A stretch of 64,000 bases of DNA from Botrytis cinerea B05.10 (taxonomy: Eukaryota; Ascomycota; Leotiomycetes; Helotiales; Sclerotiniaceae), in the NCBI RefSeq assembly GCF_000143535.2, contig NC_037313.1:317501-381500 (forward strand). Direction: 5' to 3'. The notes under the pieces were generated by a model. It was not told where the DNA came from, made no database searches, and saw nothing but the letters and a program-made list of their open reading frames with translations. Made by a program: the position numbers and the translations under genes. Numbering within the stretch: position 1 is the first letter of the stretch; every line of letters begins with the position of its first letter. Below are positions 11,105-22,112 of this stretch, one piece after another.

Positions 11105-12850
11105 TTGTTTCCAGCAATTCATAAGCTTCCTTGGAGCACAAATTTACCATCTTCACCCAGTCTCAACCTCGACCAAACATGGAGCCTACTATCCAAATTC
11201 TTGCGTAAGACACTCTCAAAAAGCTCCAGAATGTTCTGCGACGACGTAAGGATAATGATAAAAAACTTAAAGAGAGAGAGAAGAAGCTTAGCAGAGAGTT
11301 TTATTGACTTTTCCGGGTTGATCTAAACAATACACAGTTTTTGCAGCCAATTGGTGCCGAAAATACGAAAACTGGCATTTATTACATCAGACGGATATTT
11401 ATCAGGTATATAAAATCTTTCATTTTTATAATTTATTTATACTAAAGAATACATAGATACTGCGATCATATTGGTATCGGTCATTGATGAACAGCTATTT
11501 TTAAGCAGAATTGCGATCAAGGTACAATAATGCTATTCCTCCATTGGGTCTGCAAGACCTCTCTGGCGAAGAAGCGAAAGAAGGGGAAGAGAAAGTCTGT
11601 CAATCAATACTGGCGGGACTTCAAGATGCTCTATCATCGGGTTAATGACACATTTTTTGATACAAATGATTCGAATGAGGCCATTTTAAGGTACATTAAA
11701 ATCTTTCCTTTATACTTTATTTTTATATTTCTAAACTAACCTCGCAAAGTATAGTGATTAATGGCACGCTAGAAGATAATTTCGGATTAGATATTACTGC
11801 AAAAGCCAAGCCAGCGACCGGACCAGATGATTTACTTCTGTTGTTTGTCCAGCATTGGGCTCGCGATAAATCTATTTTGCCTACAAAGGACGATCGACAT
11901 GATATAGTTACTATAATGCTGTTTCAATCCTACACTGGCGGTCGACCTGCAGAGTTCGTTCATTAATCAAAGGGCAAAGCTAGCGAAGATCCTTTTGGAA
12001 AGGCAGAGACCGATAAATATGTGCGATCTCGAGAGTCAACATCTCACGATTGGAACGATAAGAGCGACATCGAGGATGCCGATGATTCTGAGTACGATAA
12101 GCTTGACAACGATAGAGACTGCAGAGAACCTGATAGTAGTTACGGCACTCATAGGGCAGATATTGCCATAGCAGATGACACAAGCGAATGTCGTATCATT
12201 AAGATTAGTGGATCTGGGGAATCGGTTCCGTAGACTTGTATTGACGTAAAATACAATGAATTTGGCGAGTCAATACGACAGTACAAAGCACTCTGCTATA
12301 AGGACATCTGTCTCTGGATATTGCAGAATCTCAGGTCTATGGGAAGACACCTTGCTATGGAAGTTCACTTACGGCATCATAAAAGTGTCGATAATAAGCC
12401 CAAACTGTACGTTGCTTCTTCCTACCTTCGAAATCCTGACTAACTCATCTCAGCACGACCTTCTTATTCTGGAAAAATTCTCTACCGATTCTTTGTCCGA
12501 TCTCTCACATCCTGACACGCGCAATCCGTGGTTATGCAATTCTCGTCTATGGCTATACATCTGCCGAACCCTTCTTCACAACGGACCTTGGAAGTCAGGG
12601 TATGAAAGCTATGAAGGTACATTGGAAACTAGAATGGCTCAAAGGGCCAATCTTCCGAAGGTCTGTTTGTTCCACTAATGGCTGGGTGAAGTCAAAACAG
12701 AACCAATGTCCTATTCGACTTATGCCTTTTATATTGACCGTCTAGGGAAGGATGCTGGCTTTGAAGACAAGTTGAAAGCTATTTCTTTCGCCGAGGTACT
12801 GCAAATGCAGTTGATGGTACGCATTTTATTGATATCTCTATCTAATTCTC
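11105..12850 (+). pseudogene. Decayed DUF3435 tyrosine recombinase (Starship captain-like)
   Basis: DUF3435 proteins are tyrosine recombinases; a subset are the 'captains' that move giant fungal Starship elements. Blocks in the right order across frames are: NQYWRDFKMLYHRVND (about 11610), then FGLDITAKAKPATGPDDLLL and MLFQSYTGGRPAEFVH (11754-11966). A single-codon nonsense TAA follows, then SKGKASEDPFGKAE. At 12290-12410 are ALCYKDICLWILQN and LAMEVHLRHHK, then PILCPISHILTRAIR, AEPFFTTDLGSQGMKAMKVHW, and a frameshifted YSTYAFYIDRLG, ending FFRRGTANA, which carries one of the recombinase arginines. Several stops and frameshifts make it inactive. No cognate element ends were identified. Family recognition is from memory of conserved blocks, not a search. 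Confidence 0.8.
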
Positions 12851-12879
12851 TAGGATATAAGTAGTATGAAAGTTTCTAT

Positions 12880-13500
12880 TTGCCTCACTACCCTACAGTA
12901 TCCACAAACAAGACTAACCAAATTTCCTTCCAGACTCAACTTCAAAGAAAGGATGGAAAGAAGATTTTTCTTGTTTTGTTTTCAGATACTGGTGTTCTCA
13001 AAAGTGTAGACTTCAGACTTGTACATTGTCATAGGTTACGGATAGTGAAATCACCTCCTAACACCCCCGTATCTTCCTTTATTGGTGATGTAAACCCCCA
13101 CCACCATCTTGTATGGATATGACGTACCAATTAAGATCGGTACCTATAATGAAACTGTTCTCTGTCTGGGTAGCTTGGCTGAGCCCCAAGTTACTCTCAA
13201 CTCTTGGGATGCAGTGGTTCCGCAAAAACCACGTTGTTATAGAACTCAACTTTCAAAACTTGAGGAAGGGCCCTCTCAATCCGAAGTTTCAGAACCCATC
13301 ACAGACTCATCGCAAGGTTGCTGTTACTCTATTCTAAATTCATCTCGATCCATTGCTCTTATGGCTCCCGTTATATATGAAGAACAATGCTATAAAAAGA
13401 TGAAAAAGAAGTTTAAACAAACTCTATCCCTCCACTCAATGATAACCTATGTTCTCGAAGAAAAAGAGACAACCCCGTCTAACGATGCCGCTATCTGAGC
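12880..13500 (+). other. Unassigned ORFs downstream of the recombinase remnant
   Basis: Two + strand reading frames (12880-13122 and 13109-13498) follow the DUF3435 remnant. They show no domain I recognise and may be decayed coding DNA of the same element or unrelated. I do not call a gene. Confidence 0.25.
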
Positions 13501-13834
13501 ACAATCTGCATCAGCCACTGATACAAACGTTGGAACAGTAAATGGCTTATTAGCCTGAAATGACACTGGCTGATAAAAGTCAATTTCGGCCGAGTATTAA
13601 TACTTTGTTGACTCAGTCTTTTCGGATGAATCTGCTCGTATCCTTCCCCCTCATCATCCAGGATTTGATACTGAGATAGCTGTCAAAGAAAATAAAAAGG
13701 CATTACAATATAATCTCTTCAGATGCCACATAACTAGCTTCCAGTGCTTAAAGCATACTTGGACGAACAACTTCCTTACATTCGTCTCTCGGTCCATTGT
13801 TCTGGTTGAATAAATTGCTTTAGATTGAATCACA

Positions 13835-13995
13835 AGGAACTCACTTCATAACAGCTTCCGGTGAAAAAAGACACAAGGTAAACCTCGTATGATTCAGGTT
13901 CATTCATCCATCTTGCTCAATATAAACCTCTTCTCGGTGCTCGCAACTTCAACCATCACCCGTCTGTAATTCATCAATCGCTGTCATTATAACAC
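13835..13995 (+). repeat. Dispersed repeat family A, copy 1
   Basis: About 160 bp starting CAAGGAACTCACTTCATAAC align with 53228-53390. Many differences are C/T or G/A transitions, with this copy the more GC-rich. Typical of an old transposon fragment mutated by repeat-induced point mutation. Confidence 0.8.
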
Positions 13996-14050
13996 CCATC
14001 CTAATTGATTCTTCAGTTTGCAAAGCGTTCATTAATTCAGCATCTCCAAA

Positions 14051-14809
14051 TTATAATTCCTCCAGCTTAGAGAATACTGAGTTGCGACCCTCCTCGTCCT
14101 TGTTTAATTCGACGTATCGATAAGGATTCGCGTGAGAGTGAGGATTAGGTTCATGCTCAGGATGAGCATTACCGCGTATACACCTGCAAGATATGAGACC
14201 TGTTGCTAATGCGGATTGGACTCGTATTATCGCTGCGCGACCTAGATTTACCAAAGATGATGCGAATGGGGCTTTTATTCCATCTCTTTCAGGAATGTAT
14301 GCATGCAAGGTCGTAGTGCCAGCTTCGTTTTTGGATGAGATGGCAAACATCGACCTGCAATGCAAACTAACAATTAGAATGGTATGGATCTCTGAATATA
14401 TGTAACATACTGAAGTATTGAGAACACAGCGGCTGCTTCTTTCTCAGCCTTACCAATATCTTCTCCCACCTCGCCAGACCGAACACCCTTAAACGAAAGG
14501 ACCTTCCAGATACCTTCATCTGGATCGTCGCGTTAAGTCACTAGAAAGAGAGAGTTATAAGTTTTTGAACTTCCGATGAAAAACACACCACTCACTATGA
14601 CGGTAACCCTTTTCGCTGTTTACCAGCCTTGCCAAAGCATACACTCCAATCCCTTCTAACTTATCCTTATACCTGTACGTACCAGTAAAACACCCGTCAA
14701 GTTCTTCATCTACTACCCAAAATAATAAATTAGTAGCCTTCTCAAGACCAGCTATGTATTCTGACTTGGGATAAGTATCGAGGTTATCGAACGAGATGAT
14801 TTCGGACAT
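14051..14809 (-). CDS. Hypothetical fungal protein, three exons
   Basis: Start ATG at 14809 in a good context (TCAACCATGTCC), reading MSEIISFDNLDTYPKSEY. Intron 1 is 14520..14595 (GTGAGT donor, CAG acceptor). Exon 2 contains GIWKVLSFKGVRSGEVGEDIGKAEKEAAAVFSI. Intron 2 is 14355..14410 (GTATGT donor, CTAAT branch, TTGCAG). Exon 3 ends FSKLEEL. The exons sum to 627 nt, an exact 208 codons plus stop. The protein is soluble-looking, with no signal peptide or membrane span. I do not recognise the family. The stop-free three-exon model argues that it is a real, intact gene. Confidence 0.6.
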
Positions 14810-15049
14810 GGTTGAAAGTGGTAAGTTTCCCACACAGTTAAAACCTCCGGCTTGAATTAATAATGTATGGATTATCGCACATTCGTGAATAAATGAAATC
14901 GTAAAGAGACAGATATCTGCTATGTCGCAATAATTTCCGATTTCTTAATAGTGAAAGTTGTTGGTGGTCAAATATATCGTATAGAAGAATTTCGAAGTCG
15001 GTGAGTTGATGGTCTTGCCCCACTAACCGCATTTTAACTAGCTAGCCCT

Positions 15050-15420
15050 CTTTGGTCTACAATACTAATAAGCCTTACACGCAATGTATAATTGACGCTA
15101 ATACATTTTCAGATGTCGGTCGAAATGGGAAAGTGATGCCAAGGCCCTTACCCAATCAAGCAACCTCCGATGATCCGATATCTTTCCTTCAACCATCGCA
15201 GTGCCGTCCTCGCCGTCTTATTGTACCCCGCATTTCACCAATCAATAATCCAAAGTTCGAAGTCTCCGTTTTCTGATTTCCAAAATAACTCCCTACAGAT
15301 GTGACTAGATGGCCCGAACAAATGAATGTCGCCCAATCTCTAAATAGACTAGCGCCAGCTGATATCCTCGCCACAGTCGGAATCGGGCGCATACTGTTTC
15401 CTTACGAAAGTAGATACTAG
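15050..15420 (+). other. Possible exon remnants of an unidentified gene
   Basis: Two + strand stretches look coding: 15120-15262 (FLQPSQCRPRRLIVPRISP) and 15302-15419 (VTRWPEQMNVAQSLNRLAPA). The second follows a CTACAG acceptor and ends at TAG. No donor of matching phase joins them, so either the gene is broken or I have the exon limits wrong. The rest of 14810-15866 shows nothing. Confidence 0.3.
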
Positions 15421-15866
15421 GTAAAACGTATATTGAAGGTCTAACTATGACATTTATCAGAAAGGCGATAAGGTCATTTCAGTCAGGAGTCGCTGAGAAG
15501 GCTGAAAGAGCCTATGACTATAGTTTGACGCAATTGAAATAGCAAGCTTACAAGAAAAATATGAAAATCTGTTGCTGTGCCTTATTGGAGGTTGAGGATA
15601 AGGAATACAAAAATAGAAAGTGAGCTGAACAATCCTTGCGGTCGCATATATAGCCGCTGGACGACGGGCAGATTCGTTTTGAAAAGGCAAAAGACAACCT
15701 TTCATAACGAACCTTACAAACTTTCGTTCTTTCTCAATTTTTTTCCTGATAAGAAACACTAGAATAACACCAAGTTAGGGTTCGTTTTTCAAATTTCCCC
15801 AACTTTGGCTAACACTAAACATAAATTAGAATCCTGTGAACGAACTTTTTTCGCGAGGCTGAATCG

Positions 15867-18800
15867 ATGAATATGGCTGAAACTTCTCGATCATTTGAAC
15901 ACGACGATTATACTGTGGGGTGGATATGCGCTTTGCACGAGACCGAGCTCGTGGTCGCAGGAGCGATGTTGGATGAAGAACATCCAGTACTACCTGCTGC
16001 GGACCCGGGAGACACAAATGTTTATCTTTTGGGCAAGATTGGATCACATAATGTTGTGATTGCTTGTCTGCCTGCCAAGAATACGGGCAAGGTATCGGCT
16101 GCGATAGTAGCGAAAGACATGCTTCGAAGCTTCAAAGCAATCAGGTTTGGTTTGATGGTTGGTGTTGGTGGTGGAGCGCCATCTTGTATCGAATCAGACT
16201 CAGATACAAAGGAAGATTGTGAAGATGAAGATGAGGATGAGGATGAGGATGATGAAGTTGAGAAAAGGGGAGACATCAGACTTGGAGATGTTGTGATCAG
16301 CTTGCATTCCAAATCAAGCCAAGCTGTTGTGCAGTATGATTTTGGGAAATCGCTCCAGGGAGGGGAATTTTTTCAAACGGGAACGTTGAACAAACCACCA
16401 AACATCTTGCTTAATGCAATTGGCATGCTTCAGGGGCAGTACGTACGAAAAGGTGGCAATAATCTTTCCGAACATCTTACGAGAATGGTGTCTACTAGTC
16501 CGGGTCTGGCTCGAAAGTTCGAGTACCAGGGATCCGGGAAAGATCGACTTTTCAAGCGAAATGTTGGTCATGTCAATGGAAAGAAGACATGTAAGGCTTG
16601 CTGTGGCCTAGCTGATGTCAATCTTGTGAAAAGAAGACAACGGGGTGGTACATCTCCGGTGTTACATTATGGAACTATTGGCTCGGCGGATCAGGTAATG
16701 AAGGACTCGGTTTTGAGAGATTTGTGGGCGGAAGAGAAGAATATCATTTGCTTCGAAATGGAAGCTGCAGGTAAATCCAAAATTCTCTTTTACCAGAAAT
16801 TGACATAATTAATTTATCTGTGTTAGGCTTGATGGACACATTCCCATGTGTGGTTATTCGAGGAATTTGTGATTATGCGGACTCCCATAAGAACAAAATA
16901 TGGCAACCTTATGCTGCAGCAACTGCAGCGGCATATGCAAAGGAACTTCTAAGAGTCATACCTGGACAAGCTGTGACGAATTTGTCCCCAATCGAACTTG
17001 GTCGGTAATTTCTGATTCTTGTGGCCCAGGTCAAATTCTTTTTGGTTATATAACAAGTATATCTTCGTATTATGCTAGCTTTGGATCAATAACTAGATGA
17101 CAAATTCATGATTTTCCATTTTATATCTTTGCAATTAAAGAAGTAATATAATTAATTGATATTTGTAGTTACCGATAATATCGTACAACAACTCAAACAA
17201 TGGCGGCGAACAGATGAGGAAGAACAATGTCTCCAATCATTCCGCACTACAAACTATGAGACCCAGAAGAATTCAAATCCAAAACGAGAAAAAGAAACAT
17301 GTCTTTGGTGCTTGGAGGATACAAAATTTCTCGACTGGAGAGATAAATCAACATCCCGCTTGCTATGGGTAACTGCCGATCCCGGTTGTGGTAAATCAGT
17401 ACTATCAAGAGCACTTGTTGATGAACGTCTACTTGAGCGGGAAGCGAACGGAACAACTGTTTGCTATTTCTTTTTCAAAGATACATCTGATGAACAAAGA
17501 AGCCCTGCAAGTGCGTTGTCAGCTTTGCTTCATCAGCTCTTCACTTCAGAACAAGGAGCAAAGTTGATCAAACATGCCATGCCTGCTTTCCGAGAGAATA
17601 AGACTCATCTTTCTAAAAACTTGGAAGTTCTATGGAAGATTATTCAAAACATTGCAATGGATCCGGAGTGTGGAAAGATTGTTTTTTTAATTGATGCTTT
17701 AGATGAATGCGAATATAAATCTCAACAAGATCTTATTACAAAACTCAAGGAGTTCGAGAAAATTCAGGTAGCGAATGAAATTTCTAAGAACAATTTTCAA
17801 TTCTTTCTGACTAGTCGGCCGTATTGGGATATAGAGTTTAAGTTTCAGGAGTTAATAAATAAAATCCCTGGTATTCGACTTGAAGGAGAGAAGCATTCAG
17901 ATAAAATCCGTCCGGAGATTGATCGTGTTATTAAAGCTCGAGTGGAACAAATGTCTAGAGCTAAAATTATAGCGAGTATAAAAGCTCGTGATCTGCTCTT
18001 GGAAGGCCTATCCAATGTTAATAATCGGACTTATCTATGGTTACACCTTATCTTAGAAAGTATAAAATCCGAACCAAGAATTGATGTCAAAACGGTGAAA
18101 ACTCTTCTGAGCGAATTGCCAGGAACTATACAAGAAGCTTATGAGAATATTTTGAAGAGAAGCAAGAAACCTGGAGATGCTAGGAGATTATTGCATATCA
18201 TTGTGGGAGCAACTAGGCCACTCTCTCTAAGAGAAGTAGGAGTAGCATTGTATATTACGGATGAAACCCGCAATCATGAAGAGCTCGAGATTCAAGAAGA
18301 TGAACAGTTGACGATCACTATTCGGAACCTTTGTGGCCTATTTGTTAGCATTATCGATAAAAAAGTCTTCTTAATCCATCAAACCGCCAAGGAATATCTT
18401 GTTCTCAACTCAAATATATCTAATTCGATATCAGGATCTTGGAAGCATTCCTTGGAACCAAAGATTTCGAATCTTATATTGACAGAATGTTGTTTGTGGT
18501 ATCTGTCATTCGAGGATTTTGAAAAACTGTCTTCGTCAGAAGATAGATCTCAAGTAGATCAATACTGTACAGAGAACCATTTTCTCGATTATTCTGCAAA
18601 CAACTGGTTTGTGCATTTTAGGAAAGCTGAAGACATAATCCAAAATGAGAAGGATTTGGGCTTGATTGCCTGCGAGGTTAGCTCAAATCGTTTCTTATTG
18701 TGGTTTTCAATCTATTGGAAACAAAATAGATATGGAGGCAGGCCAGAATGGAAGCAGGATTTGTTTCCAACAGCATACTTTGGACTAGATAGCTTAGTAT

Positions 18801-21631
18801 CAATATTGCTAGAGAAGTCGATAGACGTTGATTCAAGAGATTCAACCGATAGAACGCCATTATTGTGGTCAGCTGAAAGGGGTAATGAAGCAGTAGTGAA
18901 GCTGTTGCTCGAAGCGAAAGCTGATGTGAATGCACAAGGGGGTGATTATGGCAATGCACTTCAAGCAGCTTCTTACCGAGGACACGAGGCGGTGGTGAAG
19001 CTTTTGCTTGAAGCGAAAGCTGATATGAATGCACAAGGGGGTAGTTATGGTAATGCACTTCAAGCAGCTTCTGCAGGAGGATACGAGACAGTGATAAAGC
19101 TATTGCTCGAAGCGAAAGCTGATGTGAATGCACAAGGAGGTGGTTATGGCAATGCACTTCAAGCAGCTTCTTATTATGGACGCGAGGTGGTGGTGAAGCT
19201 TTTGCTCGAAGCGAAAGCTGATGTGAATGCACAAGGGGGTCGTTATGGCAATGCACTTTATGCAGCTTCTGCAGAAGGATACAAGGCGGTGGTGAAGCTT
19301 TTGCTCGAAGCGAAAGCTGATATGAATGCACAAGGGGGTCATTATGGTAATGCACTTCAAGCAGCTTCTTACTATGGACGCAAGTTAGTGGTGAAGCTTT
19401 TGCTCGAAGCAAAAGCTGATGTGAATGCACAAGGAGGTATATATGGCAATGCACTTCAAGTAGCTTCTTACGAAGGAAACGAGGCGATGGTGAAGCTTTT
19501 GCTCGAAGCGAAAGCTGATGTGAATGCACAAGGAGGTATATATGGCAATGCACTTTATGCAGCTTCTGTAGAAGGATACAAGGCGGTGGTGAAGCTTTTG
19601 CTCGAAGCGAAAGCTGATGTGAATGCACAAGGGGGTGGTTATGGCAATGCACTTCAAGCAGCTTCTTACAAAGGACACGAGGCGGTGGTGAAGCTTTTGC
19701 TCGAAGCGAAAGCTGATGTGAATGCACAAGGGGGTGATTATGGTAATGCACTTTATGCCGCTTCTTACCGAGGACACGAGGCGGTGGTGAAGCTATTGCT
19801 CGAAGCGAAAGCTGATATGAATGCACAAGGGGGTAGTTATGGTAATGCACTTCAAGCAGCTTCTGCAGGAGGACACGAGGTAGTGGTGAAGCTTTTGCTC
19901 GAAGCGAAAGCTGATGTGAATGCACAAGAAGGTTATTTTGGCAATGCACTTCAAGCAGCTTGTTATAAAGGAAACGATGCAGTGGTGAAGCTTTTGCTCG
20001 AAGCGAAAGCTGATGTGAATGTGCAAGGGGGTCATTATGGTAATGCACTTCAAGCAGCTTCTTACGAAGGACACGAGGTAGTGGTGAAGCTATTGCTCGA
20101 AGCGAAAGCTGATGTAAATGCACAAGGGGGTGATTATGGCAATGCACTTCAAGCAGCTTGTTATAAAGGACACGAGGCAGTGGTGAAGCTATTGCTCGAA
20201 GCGAAAGCTGATGTGAATGCACAAGGGGGTCGTTATGGCAATGCACTTCAAGCAGCTTCTGCAGGAGGATACGAGACAGTGATAAAGCTATTGCTCGAAG
20301 CGAAAGCTGATGTGAATGCACAAGGAGGTATATATGGCAATGCACTTCAAGCAGCTTCTGTGAGAGGACACGAGGTAGTGGTGAAGCTTTTGCTCGAAGC
20401 GAAAGCTGATGTGAAAGCTGATGTGAATGCACAAGGGGGTCATTATGGTAATGCACTTCAAGCAGCTTCTTACTATGGACGCGAGGTAGTGGTGAAGCTT
20501 TTGCTCGAAGCGAAAGCTGATGTGAATGCACAAGGAGGTGGTTATGGCAATGCACTTCAAGCAGCTTCTACAAGAGGACACGAGGCGGTGGTGATGCTTT
20601 TGCTCGAAGCGAAAGCTGATGTGAATGCACAAGGAGGTATATATGGCAATGCACTTTATGCAGCTTCTGTAGAAGGATACAAGGCGGTGGTGAAGCTTTT
20701 GCTCGAAGCGAAAGCTGATGTGAATGCACAAGGAGGTAGTTATGGTAATGCACTTCAAGCAGCTTCTGCAGGAGGATACAAGGCGGTGGTGAAGCTTTTG
20801 CTCGAAGCGAAAGCTGATGTGAATGTACAAGGGGGTTATTTTGGCAATGCATTCCAAGCAGCTTGTTATAAAGGAAACGATGCAGTGGTGAAGCTTTTGC
20901 TCGAAGCGAAAGCTGATGTGAATGTACAAGGGGGTTATTTTGGCAATGCATTCCAAGCAGCTTGTTATAAAGGAAACGATGCAGTGGTGAAGCTTTTGCT
21001 CGAAGCGAAAGCTGATGTGAATGTGCAAGGGGGTCATTATGGTAATGCACTTCAAGCAGCTTCTTACGAAGGACGCGAGGTAGTGGTGAAGCTATTGCTC
21101 GAAGCGAAAGCTGATGTGAATGCACAAGGGGGTGATTATAGCAATGCACTTCAAGCAGCTTCTGCGAGAGGACACGAGGCAGTGGTGAAGCTATTGCTCG
21201 AAGCGAAAGCTGATGTGAATGCACAAGGGGGTCATTATGGTAATGCACTTCAAGTAGCTTCTTACTATGGACGCAAGGTAGTGGTGAAGCTTTTGCTCGA
21301 AGCAAAAGCTGATGTGAATGCACAAGGGGGTCATTATGGTAATGCACTTCAAGCAGCTTCTTACTATGGACGCGAGGTAGTGGTGAAGCTTTTGCTCGAA
21401 GCGAAAGCTGATGTGAATGCACAAGGGGGTCATTATGGTAATGCACTTCAAGCAGCTTCTTACTATGGACGCGAGGTAGTGGTGAAGCTTTTGCTCGAAG
21501 CGAAAGCTGATGTGAATGCACAAGGGGGTCATTATGGTAATGCACTTCAAGCAGCTTCTTACGAAGGACACAAGGTAGTGGTGAAGCTGTTGCTTGACAC
21601 AGGCGAAGTCGAGATCGATTCAAAAAACTAA
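15867..21631 (+). CDS. PNP-NACHT-ankyrin NLR-like receptor
   Basis: Three-exon STAND protein of about 1846 aa. Exon 1 encodes a PNP/UDP phosphorylase-like effector domain ([65 protein letters not shown]). Intron 16771..16826 splits the EAAG-LMDTFP motif and exon 2 finishes the PNP fold ([15 protein letters not shown]). A second intron ends at 17168; the phase-correct donor is a weak GTCGGT at 17001, while the better GTAATT at 17005 would break the frame. The NACHT domain has P-loop [11 protein letters not shown] (about 17375) and Walker [11 protein letters not shown] (about 17690). The C-terminus is 27 near-identical 33-aa ankyrin units. An acidic Asp/Glu run interrupts the PNP domain. A frameshift at the end removes the original C-terminus. 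NLR-type roles in fungal non-self recognition are inferred from family. Confidence 0.85.
18890..21600 (+). repeat. 27 tandem 99-bp ankyrin units
   Basis: The units share the core [17 protein letters not shown] and NALQAAS almost without change. Variation is concentrated at the residue after QGG (D, S, G, R, H, I, Y) and the two or three residues before the next Gly (YR, AG, YY, AE, YE, VE, YK). One extra 12-nt copy (ADVKADV) at about 20407-20418 breaks the register. The reverse strand of this array gives spurious long ORFs. Confidence 0.95.
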
Positions 21632-21854
21632 TGATAATCGAACCTTGTTGTCATAGGCTCTTCACAACGGGCACGAGATTGCAATCATTATACGCCTTGG
21701 CAAGGTCGCTGATATATACGGAGTGAATAGGAATGAATGATCTGCTCTGCAACTGTTAGCATTGAATAATCGGGAGAATATAGAACAGTTGCTAGTTAGC
21801 CGTAAGGCATCTTATCCGGAAGACTTCTACGGCCTTCAGAAGCTATTTTCTTGA
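21632..21854 (+). pseudogene. Severed C-terminal ankyrin tail of the PNP-NACHT receptor
   Basis: Directly after the current stop, one frame over, ankyrin-like coding sequence continues: NRTLLS, TAG (21654), ALHNGHEIAIII, LGKVADIYGVN, TGA (21738), SALQLLALNNRENIEQLL, ending at TGA 21852. A one-base slip around 21628-21631 creates the present stop. TAG and TGA fit TGG and CGA mutated by transitions. Confidence 0.75.
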
Positions 21855-22112
21855 GTAGAGCTAGTCTGATCTGCGATTGCAATGCTACTAGTCAATTCAT
21901 CATCATCTTAAAATCTTTGGAGGAATTTTTCTATTAATAATCTTTTTACAAAAATACAAGATCCTAAATCATAATCAAATTGTTGTATTAATTACAAATA
22001 TGTTGTAAATGTAACCACATCATTGTCCATCACAACCTGCTTTAACCAGCTCACTTATTCATCTTATTATATAACTTTCCACTCATTCTTAAAGTATCCG
22101 TCACTTGCATAC

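Noticed and set aside
18678..21623. Long minus-strand ORFs (up to 625 aa) rich in [13 protein letters not shown] and HISFRFEQK repeats
   Set aside because: They are the antisense of the ankyrin array. A 99-bp unit without stops in several frames gives long ORFs automatically; composition is not protein-like.
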